64,000 nucleotides of DNA from Lyngbya sp. HA4199-MV5 (GCA_019359375.1 JAHHHL010000014.1:86542-150541); one strand, 5' to 3'; numbered from the stretch's first letter, positions 44,776 through 54,509 are shown. Notes: generated from the sequence alone by a model not told the origin. Numbers and translations are program-made.

Positions 44776-44817
44776 GGATGAAGGATGAAAGATAAAGGAT
44801 GAAGAATGAAGGCAGGA
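44776..44817. repeat. Heptanucleotide repeat (GGATGAA)
   Basis: Six adjoining 7-bp units (GGATGAA three times, with AGATAAA, GAATGAA and GGCAGGA variants) directly after the DUF99 gene. Confidence 0.8.
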
Positions 44818-44819
44818 GA

Positions 44820-44897
44820 GTTTTTAGAAGGAGTCGGAAACGCCTCAAGTACTAACAACTTTTCTGGTATGCCCGTAGGGCTTTACAACTAACAACT
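44820..44897. repeat. Dispersed ~80-bp repeat, copy 1
   Basis: Begins GTTTTTAGAAGGAGTC, ends in CTGGTATGCCCGTAGGGC and TTTACAACTAACAACT. An inverted copy is at 53599-53683 and a decayed one around 58588-58692. The core GCCCGTAGGGC is a hairpin. The following C/T-rich heptamers run to about 44960. Confidence 0.75.
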
Positions 44898-44970
44898 GGT
44901 TCAACTCACAACTCTTAACTTTCACTCCTCATACCTCTCCCCTCTCTCCTCACATCTCTCCAAAACAAAC

Positions 44971-45000
44971 TTGACGTGAACGTTAAAGTTACGCTATAAG
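44971..45000 (+). promoter_or_regulatory. Candidate promoter of merR
   Basis: TTGACG (44971-44976) and TATAAG (44995-45000) with an 18-bp spacer, just before the GTG start of the MerR gene. The spacer holds an imperfect dyad (CGTGAAC...GTTACG), the place where MerR-type regulators bind. A related TTGACGT-A..GTAAA block precedes the next gene (45436). The long spacer fits autoregulation. Confidence 0.55.
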
Positions 45001-45006
45001 TAAAAC

Positions 45007-45399
45007 GTGAACGACAGAATGCGGATTGGTGAATTTGCCGAGAGAGCGGGGGTGACACCTCGAACGGTGCGGTATTACGAGAGTTTAGGGCTGCTTGGTC
45101 CCAGTGAACGAGCGGGCGCAGGCTTTCGTTACTACACAGATGTGGAACTGGGAATTCTGCAAAAGATCAACATCTATAAGGGGTTGGGTTTGAGCCTGGA
45201 TGAGATCGCTGTTGTCTTGCCACTCTACTCGCAAGACCCGACGGGGGTGAAGGGCAAGCGGAAACTTGTCGAAATTCTCAAAGCACACCTTCAAGAAGCG
45301 GACGAAAAAATTGAATCGCTAAACCAGTTTCGATCGGAACTACAGGCAAACATCGATCGCATTCAGCAATGGATCGATGAGCGGGTAGAAAGTGAATAG
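45007..45399 (+). CDS. MerR-family transcriptional regulator
   Basis: A 130-residue MerR protein. The winged helix-turn-helix is at residues 4-75: MRIGEFAERAGVTPRTVRYY, then ESLGLLGPSERAGAGFRYY. A long dimerisation helix follows (LVEILKAHLQEADEKIESL). There is no conserved Cys set for metal at the C-terminus, so an organic or redox signal is more likely. Start GTG 45007 or ATG 45019; the GTG lies directly after the -10 region, which would leave almost no leader, so ATG 45019 is a fair alternative. It probably controls the downstream CMD and SDR genes. Confidence 0.92.
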   Translation: MNDRMRIGEFAERAGVTPRTVRYYESLGLLGPSERAGAGFRYYTDVELGILQKINIYKGLGLSLDEIAVVLPLYSQDPTGVKGKRKLVEILKAHLQEADEKIESLNQFRSELQANIDRIQQWIDERVESE

Positions 45400-45463
45400 T
45401 TTTGGGGCAGTAATTTTTTTGACTCGAATCTGACGTTGACGTAAGGGTAAAACGAGATAGAGT

Positions 45464-45868
45464 ATGCAAACCTTCCAACAATTCCAACAAAGAGAGGCGC
45501 AATACACAGAAGCTCAAAATCGCCGCACACGGGGGTGGAACGCCCTAAGAGACATTGATGGCAAAGCGGGTGAAAAGGATATCGGGAGCCTGAAAGACAT
45601 TGCCTCCAATCCGCGATCGAGTTTGGCTTTGCGATCACGGGAAATTGCGACGATAGCAACGCTCACGGCACTTGGCAACGCACAACCGGAGCTGAAAATG
45701 CACATTCACCGCGCCCTGGATCTAGGATGCACTCGTACTGAGGTGGTGGCAGTCATTCTGCAAGTAGCCGTGTGGGTTGGCTTTGCGGCTGTTTTGCATA
45801 GTACTACCGCTGCGAAGGAAGTCTTTCAAGAGCGGGATGCGCGAACGCATGAACTCAACCACGCTTAA
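45464..45868 (+). CDS. Carboxymuconolactone decarboxylase family protein
   Basis: A 134-residue all-helical protein of the CMD/AhpD-like superfamily: LALRSREIATIATLTALGN, ELKMHIHRALDLGCTRTEVV and EVVAVILQVAVWVGF match the CMD core. The CxxC pair of AhpD peroxidases is absent; only one Cys remains, so it is nearer to the gamma-carboxymuconolactone decarboxylase type, though many such proteins have other or unknown roles. It lies 64 bases after the MerR gene, with a TTGACGT block in between, and 50 bases before an SDR. This suggests a regulated small-molecule detoxification set. Confidence 0.88.
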   Translation: MQTFQQFQQREAQYTEAQNRRTRGWNALRDIDGKAGEKDIGSLKDIASNPRSSLALRSREIATIATLTALGNAQPELKMHIHRALDLGCTRTEVVAVILQVAVWVGFAAVLHSTTAAKEVFQERDARTHELNHA

Positions 45869-45918
45869 CCATTGTCTAGAACGCCAACGCAACGAAACAT
45901 TTCGGCAAGGAGTTGAAC

Positions 45919-46668
45919 ATGGCAGGTAAATTGACTGGAAAAGTGGCGATCGTCACAGGTGCATCTTCTGGGATTGGGGAAGCAACGGCGATCGCGCTGG
46001 CAGCAGACGGTGCAACAGTGGCGATCGCAGCCCGGAGGAGCGATCGCTTAAACAAGCTTGCCAAGCACATTATTGAAACGGGCGGACAGGTTTTGTCCAT
46101 TACGGCTGACGTATCTGATGAAGATCAGGTCAACGTGATGGTGCAAAAGACGCAGGCAGAATTTGGCAGAGTCGATATTCTGATCAACAATGCGGGTGTG
46201 ATGCTACTGGGTGCGATCGATGGAGCTAACACCGAAGACTGGCGGCGCATGATCAACCTCAACGTGCTGGGGTTGATGTATGCCACGCATAAAGTGCTGC
46301 CGCTGATGAAAGCCCAGGGCGAGGGACATATTGTGAATATCTCCTCCGTTGCAGGTCGCGTTGCCAATGCCGGATCGGGCGTGTACAACGCCTCCAAATG
46401 GGCAGTGGGTGCCTTCTCGGAATCTCTTCGCAAAGAAGTCCACCAAAACAACATCCGCGTCACGATTATTGAGCCGGGACTGGTGGCAACGGAACTGCCG
46501 CAGCACGTCACCGATCCCAAAGCGAAAGAGACCACGGCAAATTTTTATGGGTCGGTCAAAAATCTGGACAGTGAGGACATTGCAGCGGCGATCGTCTACG
46601 CCGTGACCCAACCACCCCATGTGAACGTGAATGAAATTCTGATTCGCCCCACGGAGCAGGAGCGGTAG
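45919..46668 (+). CDS. Short-chain dehydrogenase/reductase (classical SDR)
   Basis: A 249-residue NAD(P)-dependent oxidoreductase from ATG 45919 (AAGGAG 6 bases ahead). Cofactor loop VTGASSGIGEA, NNAGVML, the catalytic Ser in NISSVAG and the YxxxK pair in VYNASKWAV are present. The Arg pair in AARRSDR suggests NADPH preference. The substrate is unknown. It sits third in a MerR-CMD-SDR run on one strand and is followed by the minisatellite and two aldo-keto reductases. Confidence 0.93.
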   Translation: MAGKLTGKVAIVTGASSGIGEATAIALAADGATVAIAARRSDRLNKLAKHIIETGGQVLSITADVSDEDQVNVMVQKTQAEFGRVDILINNAGVMLLGAIDGANTEDWRRMINLNVLGLMYATHKVLPLMKAQGEGHIVNISSVAGRVANAGSGVYNASKWAVGAFSESLRKEVHQNNIRVTIIEPGLVATELPQHVTDPKAKETTANFYGSVKNLDSEDIAAAIVYAVTQPPHVNVNEILIRPTEQER

Positions 46669-46685
46669 AACGCAGTTGCAAACTC

Positions 46686-46713
46686 GTAGGAACGTTACAT
46701 CTAACGCCCTTGC
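46686..46713. repeat. Dispersed palindrome, decayed copy
   Basis: A 28-bp copy of the 4370 palindrome with several changes in the right arm (GTAGGAACGTTACATCTAAC and then GCCCTTGC), directly after the SDR stop. Confidence 0.6.
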
Positions 46714-46769
46714 AGAAAGTTAAACCACAGGTCTAGAACCTTACCATTCCACGCGGCATTCTTTAAGCT

Positions 46770-47084
46770 CCAAGCTCATCCTTCGAGTTCTAAGCTCCAT
46801 CGTTCAAGCTCAGAGTGCCATCATCCGAGTTTCAGGCTTCATTATCCGAGTTCAGAACTCCACAATTCAGGTTTTAAGCTCCATCCTTCGAGTTCAGAAC
46901 TGTATCCTTCAAGCTCAAAGCACCAATATCTGAGTTTCAGGCTTCATTATCCGAGTTCAGAACTCCATCATTTGAGTTTCAAGCTCCATCCTTCGAGTTC
47001 AGAACTCCATTCTTCAAGCTCAGAGCGCCATCATCCGAGTTCAGAACTCCATTCGTCGAGTTCTAAGCTCCTTTACTCAGGCGC
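46770..47084. repeat. 21-bp minisatellite, 15 units
   Basis: Fifteen head-to-tail units of exactly 21 bp, consensus near AGAACTCCATCCTTCGAGTTC; units begin at 46770, 46791, 46812 and so on to 47064. Copies differ at a few positions (for example TCCGAG or TTCAAG in place of TTCGAG). There are no unique spacers, so it is not a CRISPR. The array lies between the SDR and the first aldo-keto reductase, ending 80 bases before the latter's start. A frame crossing it would code heptapeptides like SSELHSS, but a translated product is unlikely. Confidence 0.92.
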
Positions 47085-47164
47085 AACGCTCATCATTCTG
47101 GATCGCCTCAATGAATCACGCTCATCCGACCCACGCAAACGTAAATCACACAGGAAAAACTGGT

Positions 47165-48151
<987 letters not shown>

Positions 48152-48204
48152 AATTACATCCATTGAACGCAACGGTAAGGTTCTAGACCTGTGATGTAGC
48201 CGCT

Positions 48205-48232
48205 GTAGGGACGTTACATGTAACGTCCCTAC
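48205..48232. repeat. Dispersed palindrome, copy 2
   Basis: A perfect 28-bp palindrome identical to the core of 4370-4399 (half-site GTAGGGACGTTACA), between the two aldo-keto reductase genes. It could form a hairpin in the joint transcript and separate their expression. Confidence 0.85.
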
Positions 48233-48284
48233 GAATCGACAACAGAGTTGAAACACCAAAGCAACTGTACTGAAAGGATTCCAC

Positions 48285-49271
48285 ATGAAAACGAAAAAAC
48301 TGGGCAATCAAGGACTGGTCGTATCCGCATTGGGACTGGGCTGCATGGGCATGTCTGAGTTCTACAGTGGACGTGACGAGGAAGAATCGATCGCCACCCT
48401 CCATCGCGCTCTGGAATTGGGTGTCACCTTCCTCGATACTGCTGATATGTATGGTCCCTTCACCAACGAGAAATTGGTTGGACAGGCGATTAAGGGACAG
48501 CGCGATCGGGTCATTCTGGCAACCAAGTTTGGCAATGTGCGATCGGAAGAGGGCGGCTTTCTCGGTGTCAACGGTCATCCCGATTATGTCCGTCAAGCCT
48601 GCGATGCCTCGCTAAAACGACTCGGTGTGGATGTGATCGACCTCTACTATCAACATCGCGTCGATACCACGGTTCCCATTGAAGACACCGTAGGCGCAAT
48701 GGCAGAACTCGTCCAGCAGGGCAAAGTCCGCTATCTGGGCTTATCTGAAGCGGCTCCTGCCACCATTCGACGGGCACACGCCGTTCATCCCATCTCTGCA
48801 TTGCAAACTGAATACTCCCTCTGGAGCCGCGATCCAGAAGATGAAATTCTACCAACGCTTCGGGACTTAGGGATTGGGTTTGTGCCCTACAGCCCTCTTG
48901 GTCGTGGCTTTCTGACTGGACAATTCACCAAACCGGAAGATTTGCCTGCTGATGACTACCGCCGCAATGCACCTCGCTTCCAGGGTGAAAATTTCTACAA
49001 AAACCTGCAACTGGTGGACAAAGTGAAGTCGATCGCCGCCACCAAAGGCGTAACCCCCAGCCAGCTTGCCCTTGCATGGCTCTTGGCTCAGGGTGACGAC
49101 ATCGTGCCCATTCCTGGCACCAAACGCCGCAAATACCTGGAAGAAAATGTTGGCGCAACCGAAATCACGCTCACTGCCAATGAGCTAAAGCAGATTGAGT
49201 CCGTCGCACCGAAAGGCGTTGCGGCAGGCGATCGCTATCCCACTCAGCACATGAGTGCCGTGAATCGGTAG
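48285..49271 (+). CDS. Aldo-keto reductase, paralogue 2
   Basis: A 328-residue aldo-keto reductase, the same length as its neighbour and clearly its paralogue (same [11 protein letters not shown] opening and [16 protein letters not shown] cofactor site). Tetrad residues: [24 protein letters not shown]; the residue before the catalytic His is Gln where paralogue 1 has Leu. A ribosome site (AGGA) precedes ATG 48285. Differences cluster in substrate-loop regions, so the two may have split substrates. It should be co-transcribed with paralogue 1 unless the palindrome between them terminates. Confidence 0.94.
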   Translation: MKTKKLGNQGLVVSALGLGCMGMSEFYSGRDEEESIATLHRALELGVTFLDTADMYGPFTNEKLVGQAIKGQRDRVILATKFGNVRSEEGGFLGVNGHPDYVRQACDASLKRLGVDVIDLYYQHRVDTTVPIEDTVGAMAELVQQGKVRYLGLSEAAPATIRRAHAVHPISALQTEYSLWSRDPEDEILPTLRDLGIGFVPYSPLGRGFLTGQFTKPEDLPADDYRRNAPRFQGENFYKNLQLVDKVKSIAATKGVTPSQLALAWLLAQGDDIVPIPGTKRRKYLEENVGATEITLTANELKQIESVAPKGVAAGDRYPTQHMSAVNR

Positions 49272-49581
49272 AGGTTGTTGGTTGTTAGTTGTTAGAGGGG
49301 AGATCGTGCTGATGGGCGCGATCGCTCTTCTAACAACTAGATCCATCGCTTAATTTGTCTGAATATTGCCCTATCCGGTCTGTACTGGGTAGGGCAATGT
49401 GCATCAGGTTAAAAGCATCCGTGTTTCAGTTGTTATACGGAACTCGCTAGCGGCAACGTGAAGTAGCTTGAGAGAGCACCAGGGCTATAACGATATTGCT
49501 CATCAGCCATCGAAAGACTGATGCTTGCTCTGGTGGCGAAAAATTAGCTGCTTGAAGCATTGAACGTTCGTTGACATTACT
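49272..49581. other. Spacer with short GTTGTTAG repeat
   Basis: About 310 bases. The first 70 contain a TTGTTGGTTGTTAG tract and its partial inverse (CTAACAACTAG), as seen in other spacers. No gene, terminator or promoter recognised in the rest. Confidence 0.45.
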
Positions 49582-50793
49582 ATGCCGCCAAAAAAAGAAC
49601 CGAATGGATGTGGATGTTCAAGTATTCCAATTTCATTAATCATCGTTTTATTAGGCGTTGGGTATTGGGGCTTCACCCAGATTGATCGCTCAAAGATCAG
49701 CAAATTTTTACCGACCATTCAGCAACCATCGACCTCTACGGCTCAACAGCAGCCTGCCCCGATTCTGGCTCCTGCGGCTGGTCAAGGTGTCACGATCGCT
49801 GCCTCTCCACCAAAACCTTCTAACTCACCTATAAATAAACCTACGAATTCACAATCCCCTTCACCCGTTCCTCCTCCCAAAGCATCCTTGGCTCAAGCTC
49901 TTTGGGAGAAAAAACTGATTAGAGGCATCTACTTAAGTCGGTATCAAGCGACCAATAATGCCAGTGAAAAAACGATCCGAGAACGGGTACGATACTATCG
50001 CAGTCAAGGCATTAATACTATTATTCATGGGGTCTGGGGTAATGGCTGCACGATGTATAAAAGCGATGTCATGCAGCAAATATTGGGCTACAAAAGTTGC
50101 CCCAATCAGTTTCAGGATCAATGGCTAGACTGGCTCATTGATGAGGCACACAAGCAGGGAATGCAAGTCCACGCCTATTTTGAAAAGGGGATCAAAATCG
50201 ATCAGAATAGCCCCATTTTTGATCTGGCAATCTCTAAGCGATGGATCGTGCCCGGAGTTGATAAAACGTATCCCGGCATCGATCACTACGTGCTGGATAT
50301 GGAAATTCCAGAAGTGGCAAATTTCTTCAAGCAAATATCCGTAGAGTTTGTCCAGAAGTATCCCACGATCGATGCTGTTCAGTGGGATGATTACCTGGGC
50401 TATCATGCCGATTTACCTGGAAAAGTTGATCGCACGGCTCGGTTAACTAACTTTGTGCGACAAATGCGATCGGCAATGAAGAAAGCAAACAGTCGAGTTA
50501 GCTTCGACCTGTGCCACCATAATCCGTATTGGGGTAAGCGGTATTTTGCGGCGGATTGGCAAAATTGGAACGTCGATCGGGTGTTCATTCAAACCTATAA
50601 CGACGCTAATTTTAATCAGGAACTAGATTACGCTAAGGATTACGCAGGAGTAGCCATTTCAGATAAGCAACTGTATCGCTTAAAAGCACTGGTTAATAAC
50701 ACCAGCATCAAGAGTATTTTAGTCTTTCCTACGTCTGGAAAACCTGAGGAAACGGCTGCTCTGATCAAAAAGACGGTTCCAATCACGAACTAG
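49582..50793 (+). CDS. Membrane-anchored GHL10-like glycosyl hydrolase
   Basis: A 403-residue protein. A short polar head with CGC leads to one membrane helix (ISLIIVLLGVGYWGF, residues of about 14-32), then a Pro/Ser/Thr-rich linker (40-105) and an extracytoplasmic TIM-barrel domain (110-400). The domain looks like the glycosyl-hydrolase-like 10 group: RGIYLSRYQATNN, GMQVHAYFEKG, an acidic core AVQWDDYLGYH and VFIQTYNDANF. Members act on glycans or peptidoglycan side structures, but no substrate can be given. It stands alone after the spacer at 49272. Confidence 0.78.
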   Translation: MPPKKEPNGCGCSSIPISLIIVLLGVGYWGFTQIDRSKISKFLPTIQQPSTSTAQQQPAPILAPAAGQGVTIAASPPKPSNSPINKPTNSQSPSPVPPPKASLAQALWEKKLIRGIYLSRYQATNNASEKTIRERVRYYRSQGINTIIHGVWGNGCTMYKSDVMQQILGYKSCPNQFQDQWLDWLIDEAHKQGMQVHAYFEKGIKIDQNSPIFDLAISKRWIVPGVDKTYPGIDHYVLDMEIPEVANFFKQISVEFVQKYPTIDAVQWDDYLGYHADLPGKVDRTARLTNFVRQMRSAMKKANSRVSFDLCHHNPYWGKRYFAADWQNWNVDRVFIQTYNDANFNQELDYAKDYAGVAISDKQLYRLKALVNNTSIKSILVFPTSGKPEETAALIKKTVPITN

Positions 50794-50883
50794 AACCCGC
50801 GATCGCTGTCCGATTCAACCAACGAGCACCGTACATCGGTAAGGCTGATCGACTGACAAAACTCCTAAAACCCTGATTCTTAG

Positions 50884-50982
50884 GTAGGTTGGGTAAAGCC
50901 GTTTCGGCATACCAGAAAAGCGTCCGTGAAACCCAACGCAACCGCTGCTGGTGTTGGGTTTTGCGGACTCAACCCAACCTAC
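50884..50982. repeat. Nested inverted-repeat element
   Basis: Outer arms GTAGGTTGGGT (50884-50894) and ACCCAACCTAC (50972-50982) are a perfect 11-bp match. Inner arms AAACCCAAC and GTTGGGTTT lie between them and can also pair with the outer arms, so alternative folds exist. Such TAGGTTGGGT hairpins are a familiar dispersed type in many bacteria. It lies between two plus-strand genes and may affect read-through. Confidence 0.8.
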
Positions 50983-51053
50983 AAAAAAGATTTGTCAGTC
51001 AACCAGATCGGTAAGGTATTGTTAGGCGATACTCGCTTTTGGCAGGACGACAC

Positions 51054-51908
51054 ATGACGAAGAGCGTGGTGGTGACGGGAGCATCGACGGGCATTGGTTG
51101 GGGTACGGTCAAAGTTCTCACGCAGAAGGGCTTTCACGTCTTTGGCAGCGTGCGGAAGGCGGAAGATGCCGATCGCCTGATCGCTGAGTTTGGTGATGCA
51201 GTAACTCCCCTCCAGTTTGATGTGACCGATGCAACGGCGATCGCCCATGCCGCAAAGCAGGTACGTGAAGCGCTGAACGGTGAAACCCTATTTGGGCTAG
51301 TGAACAATGCGGGGATTGCCGTTTCTGGTCCGCTGATGCACTTACCAGTTGACCAATATCGGTTTCAGATGGAAGTCAATCTCATCAGTCCGCTAGTTGT
51401 GTCGCAAGCCTTTTTGCCGTTGCTGGGAACCGATCGCACCCTCAACGGCGCACCAGGACGCATCATCAACATCAGCTCGGTGGGCGGTAAGATTGGAAGT
51501 CCGTTTCTGGGCGCTTATTCTGCCTCTAAACATGGGCTAGAAGGGTTTTCGGAAAGCCTGCGACGAGAACTCATGCTTTACGGCATTGATGTCATCATTG
51601 TGGGACCGGGACCGATCGCTACCCCCATTTGGGACAAAGCCTCCAAGCTCGATCTTTCCATCTACGACCAGACGGACTACGCAGCGGCAACCAGGCGCTT
51701 AAGTGATTACGCCATCAACCGAGGGCGACAGGGCTATTCTCCTGAACGGGTTGGCGAAGTGATCTGGAAAGCACTCACCGATGCTAAGCCGCGCACACGG
51801 TATGCGATCGTCCCCAAACCGCTCACAAACTGGATCTTGCCCAGCCTGTTGCCCAAACGATGGGTAGACAAGATCATTGCCAATCGCTTTGGCTTCAACC
51901 GCGACTAG
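51054..51908 (+). CDS. Short-chain dehydrogenase/reductase
   Basis: A 284-residue SDR from ATG 51054 (AGGA ahead). Cofactor loop VTGASTGIGWGT, NNAGIAVSG, NISSVGG and YSASKHG with the catalytic Tyr and Lys. The C-terminal extension (about 215-284) includes RYAIVPKPLTNWILPSLLPK, hydrophobic enough to sit at a membrane, like retinol-dehydrogenase-type SDRs. The substrate is unknown, possibly a lipid or polyketide. It differs from the SDR at 45919 throughout, so it is not a recent copy. Confidence 0.92.
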   Translation: MTKSVVVTGASTGIGWGTVKVLTQKGFHVFGSVRKAEDADRLIAEFGDAVTPLQFDVTDATAIAHAAKQVREALNGETLFGLVNNAGIAVSGPLMHLPVDQYRFQMEVNLISPLVVSQAFLPLLGTDRTLNGAPGRIINISSVGGKIGSPFLGAYSASKHGLEGFSESLRRELMLYGIDVIIVGPGPIATPIWDKASKLDLSIYDQTDYAAATRRLSDYAINRGRQGYSPERVGEVIWKALTDAKPRTRYAIVPKPLTNWILPSLLPKRWVDKIIANRFGFNRD

Positions 51909-52000
51909 CTTGAGTACCAAGGTCTATCGCTATCCCAAAGACTCCCCGCTAAGAGCGGCAAAAGAGGGCTACAATCTTCTCAGGTTAAAGGCTGGGGCGT

Positions 52001-52195
52001 ATGATTGAACTGATGATCAAGGTTTTCGCGCTCTCAACGGCACTGTCGATCGCGATTAAGTACGGTGCGCCAGTGCTGTCGATCGCTCCGGCGATAACAA
52101 CGGTATTGATTGCCGTTTGGTTGCCAACGACGATCATGACAGTCATACTTACATGGCGCTGGCAGCAACGGCAAGCTCAGGAAGGAAGCAGGTAG
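52001..52195 (+). CDS. Small two-helix membrane protein
   Basis: A 64-residue protein from ATG 52001 with two hydrophobic segments (VFALSTALSIAIKYGAPVLS and TTVLIAVWLPTTIMTVILTW) and a charged tail (RWQQRQAQEGSR). It fits a small inner- or thylakoid-membrane protein of no known function. Regular codon use and placement between two plus-strand genes support it. I do not recognise a family. Confidence 0.65.
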   Translation: MIELMIKVFALSTALSIAIKYGAPVLSIAPAITTVLIAVWLPTTIMTVILTWRWQQRQAQEGSR

Positions 52196-52284
52196 TAAGA
52201 GCATCACCGTTCAGGCAAAAACAGTTGAACGACGGCTTTGAGCTTTAAGCGTATGCTGAGCGATCGTCGTTCTTCAGACATGGG

Positions 52285-53565
52285 ATGTTCATTATCGCCT
52301 GTGCCATTTATGTCACGTTTCTTTTATCGTTCACGTTGTCTGGAGTCGCTGTGAGTTTGGGTCAATGGATTGGTTTTCTCGCGCTCGCTGTTAGCCTTTA
52401 CATTCTTTGGCAAATCCGCCAGGTGCTGCTGCTGGTGTTTGCAGCGGTCGTGCTGGCAAATAGCTTGAATTTGCTATCGCAGCGTTTTCAGGCATGGGGC
52501 ATGAGGCGATCGGCTGCCGTCTTACTTTCAGTTACCTGTTTTTTAGCTGCGCTGATCGCGTTTTTCTTTCTCATCGTGCCGCCTTTTGCCACTCAGTTTC
52601 AAGATTTGGTGGTGCTGGTGCCTGCGTCGTTCGATCGCCTGAATGCCTGGACAAATAACCTGGTTCATTTTGTACCGCCATCAATCAGCCCCTACCTACC
52701 AAACCTCGATAGCTTAAACAACCAGATTCAGCCCTACATCAACCGCTTACTGGGTGGTTCGTTTGCCTTCTTTTCTAGCTCCCTGGGTGCCGTCGTCAAC
52801 ATCTTGCTGGTGCTGATTTTGGCGTTGATGCTGTTGATCAATCCACTCGCCTACCGCCGGGGCTTTATCCGCTTGTTTCCCGCCTTTTATCGCTACCGAG
52901 TCGATCACATTCTTCGAGAATGCGAAATTTCGCTGGGACGATGGATTGTGGGAGCGCTCATTAGCATGAGTGTAGTTGCCATACTCAGCAGCATTGGGTT
53001 AGCGCTACTAGGAGTTAAAGCGGCAATGGCACAGGGCATTCTCGCAGGCTTGCTCAATTTCATTCCAAACATTGGACCAACGCTGAGCGTCGTGCTGCCA
53101 ATGGCGACCGCCTTGCTAGATTCGCCCTTGAAATCGCTGTTTGTCTTCATCTTGTATATTGCCATCCAGCAGTTTGAGAGCAACTTGCTGACCCCTTATG
53201 TCATGGCACAACAGGTTGCTTTATTGCCCGCCGCCACGCTCTTAGCCCAGGTTTTCTTTGCCACGATCTTTGGGTTTTTAGGGCTGGCTCTCGCGCTGCC
53301 TCTAACCGTTGTCACTCAGATCTGGATTCGGCGGGTTTTTATTGAAGATGTGATGGATCGATGGGGAATGCTGCATCCCAAACACTTGACGCACACTGTC
53401 TCTGATGCACCCCGGTCAGGTCAACCGATCGGATCCGATGACCTGTCTGCCTCTGTCAGCGATTCATCTGCGATCGATGTGCCCGTTCCTCCTCGATCGT
53501 TGCCGACAGAAGCAAAAACTGAGCCAGCAGACGATCCCTCCATCAGCGAAGATAAAGAGGGGTAA
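52285..53565 (+). CDS. AI-2E family transporter, second member
   Basis: A 426-residue membrane protein of the AI-2E family with the same layout as the 27502 gene but a longer C-terminal cytosolic tail (about 365-426, acidic and Ser/Pro-rich). Landmarks: helices at the N-terminus (LALAVSLYILWQIRQVLLLV), the soluble loop, the conserved LAGLLNFIPNIGPTLSVVLP and a final helix LGLALALPLTVVTQIWI. Transported substrate unknown. Start ATG 52285. The two members are diverged, so the duplication is old. Confidence 0.9.
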   Translation: MFIIACAIYVTFLLSFTLSGVAVSLGQWIGFLALAVSLYILWQIRQVLLLVFAAVVLANSLNLLSQRFQAWGMRRSAAVLLSVTCFLAALIAFFFLIVPPFATQFQDLVVLVPASFDRLNAWTNNLVHFVPPSISPYLPNLDSLNNQIQPYINRLLGGSFAFFSSSLGAVVNILLVLILALMLLINPLAYRRGFIRLFPAFYRYRVDHILRECEISLGRWIVGALISMSVVAILSSIGLALLGVKAAMAQGILAGLLNFIPNIGPTLSVVLPMATALLDSPLKSLFVFILYIAIQQFESNLLTPYVMAQQVALLPAATLLAQVFFATIFGFLGLALALPLTVVTQIWIRRVFIEDVMDRWGMLHPKHLTHTVSDAPRSGQPIGSDDLSASVSDSSAIDVPVPPRSLPTEAKTEPADDPSISEDKEG

Positions 53566-53598
53566 CTCAGCCCTCAGCGGTCAGCGGTCAGCTTAGAA

Positions 53599-53683
53599 GT
53601 TGTTAGTTGTTAGTTGTAAAGCCCTACGGGCATACCAGAAAAGTTGTTCGTGCATGAACCGCTCTCGACTCCTTCTAAAAACT
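53599..53683. repeat. Dispersed ~80-bp repeat, copy 2 (inverted)
   Basis: The inverse of the 44820-44897 repeat, sharing GTTTTTAGAAGGAGTC, the TGGTATGCCCGTAGGGC hairpin core and the CAACTAACAACT end. It lies in the spacer before the HAD gene, which also carries CAGCGGT and AAAAACC short repeats. Confidence 0.75.
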
Positions 53684-53741
53684 AAAAACCAAAAACCAAA
53701 AACTCCTTTGCCTTCATCCCTCATCCCTTCTCATAGCACTC

Positions 53742-54509
53742 ATGTCCAAACTCCAAGCACTGATTTTTGATGTGGATGGTACCTTAGCCGACACCGAGCG
53801 AGATGGGCATCGGGTGGCGTTTAATCGCGCGTTTGCCGATGCGGGTCTTGACTGGGAATGGTCGGTTGAACGTTATGGCGAGTTGCTAGCGGTAACGGGT
53901 GGCAAAGAGCGCATTCAGCAGTATTTGACGACAGATCATCCAGCGTTTGAGCCACCAGGCGATCGCCGTGAATGGATCGCCGGACTGCACAAAGCGAAGA
54001 CGGCTCACTATACGCAGTTGATTGAGGAGAATGTCGTACCGCTGCGTCCGGGTGTCAAACGCTTGCTTCAGGAAGCACGGGATGCAGGACTCAGGCTGGC
54101 GATCGCCACTACCACCACCCCTGCAAACGTCACAGCCCTTTTGCAAACAGCGCTGGGTGCCGATAGTTTGGATTGGTTTGAAGTCATTGCGGCGGGTGAC
54201 ATTGTGCCAGCCAAAAAGCCTGCCCCAGATATCTACCACTACGCCTTGAACGCTTTGCAGCTAGAGCCGACGGTATGCTTGGCGTTTGAAGATTCTGAAG
54301 CTGGCTTACAGTCTGCCAAGTGGGCAAACCTGCAAACGGTGATCACCGTGAACGGCTACACGCAGGCGCAAGACTTTACAGGTGCGGCACTGGTTCTGGA
54401 TCATTTGGGAGAACCAACGCTACCGTTTCAAGTCTTAGCCGGAACCGCAAATGGCGCAACCCTCTTTGATCTTCAGCTTGCAGACTACCTTCAAGCCCAA
54501 ATACCCTAA
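53742..54509 (+). CDS. HAD-family phosphatase (CbbY-like)
   Basis: A 255-residue HAD subfamily IA hydrolase. Motif I is IFDVDGTLADTERDGHRVAFN (D9 nucleophile, D11 acid/base), motif II TTTTPANV, motif III with Lys in PAKKPAPDIY, and motif IV CLAFEDSEAG. The TERDGHRVAFNRAF cap opening is like that of CbbY, a xylulose-1,5-bisphosphate phosphatase that clears Rubisco inhibitors, and this is a reasonable role in a cyanobacterium. The assignment to that substrate is by likeness only. Confidence 0.85.
   Translation: MSKLQALIFDVDGTLADTERDGHRVAFNRAFADAGLDWEWSVERYGELLAVTGGKERIQQYLTTDHPAFEPPGDRREWIAGLHKAKTAHYTQLIEENVVPLRPGVKRLLQEARDAGLRLAIATTTTPANVTALLQTALGADSLDWFEVIAAGDIVPAKKPAPDIYHYALNALQLEPTVCLAFEDSEAGLQSAKWANLQTVITVNGYTQAQDFTGAALVLDHLGEPTLPFQVLAGTANGATLFDLQLADYLQAQIP

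Noticed and set aside
46770..47084. 21-bp array considered as a CRISPR
   Set aside because: Units are contiguous with no unique spacers, are imperfect, and no cas genes are present.
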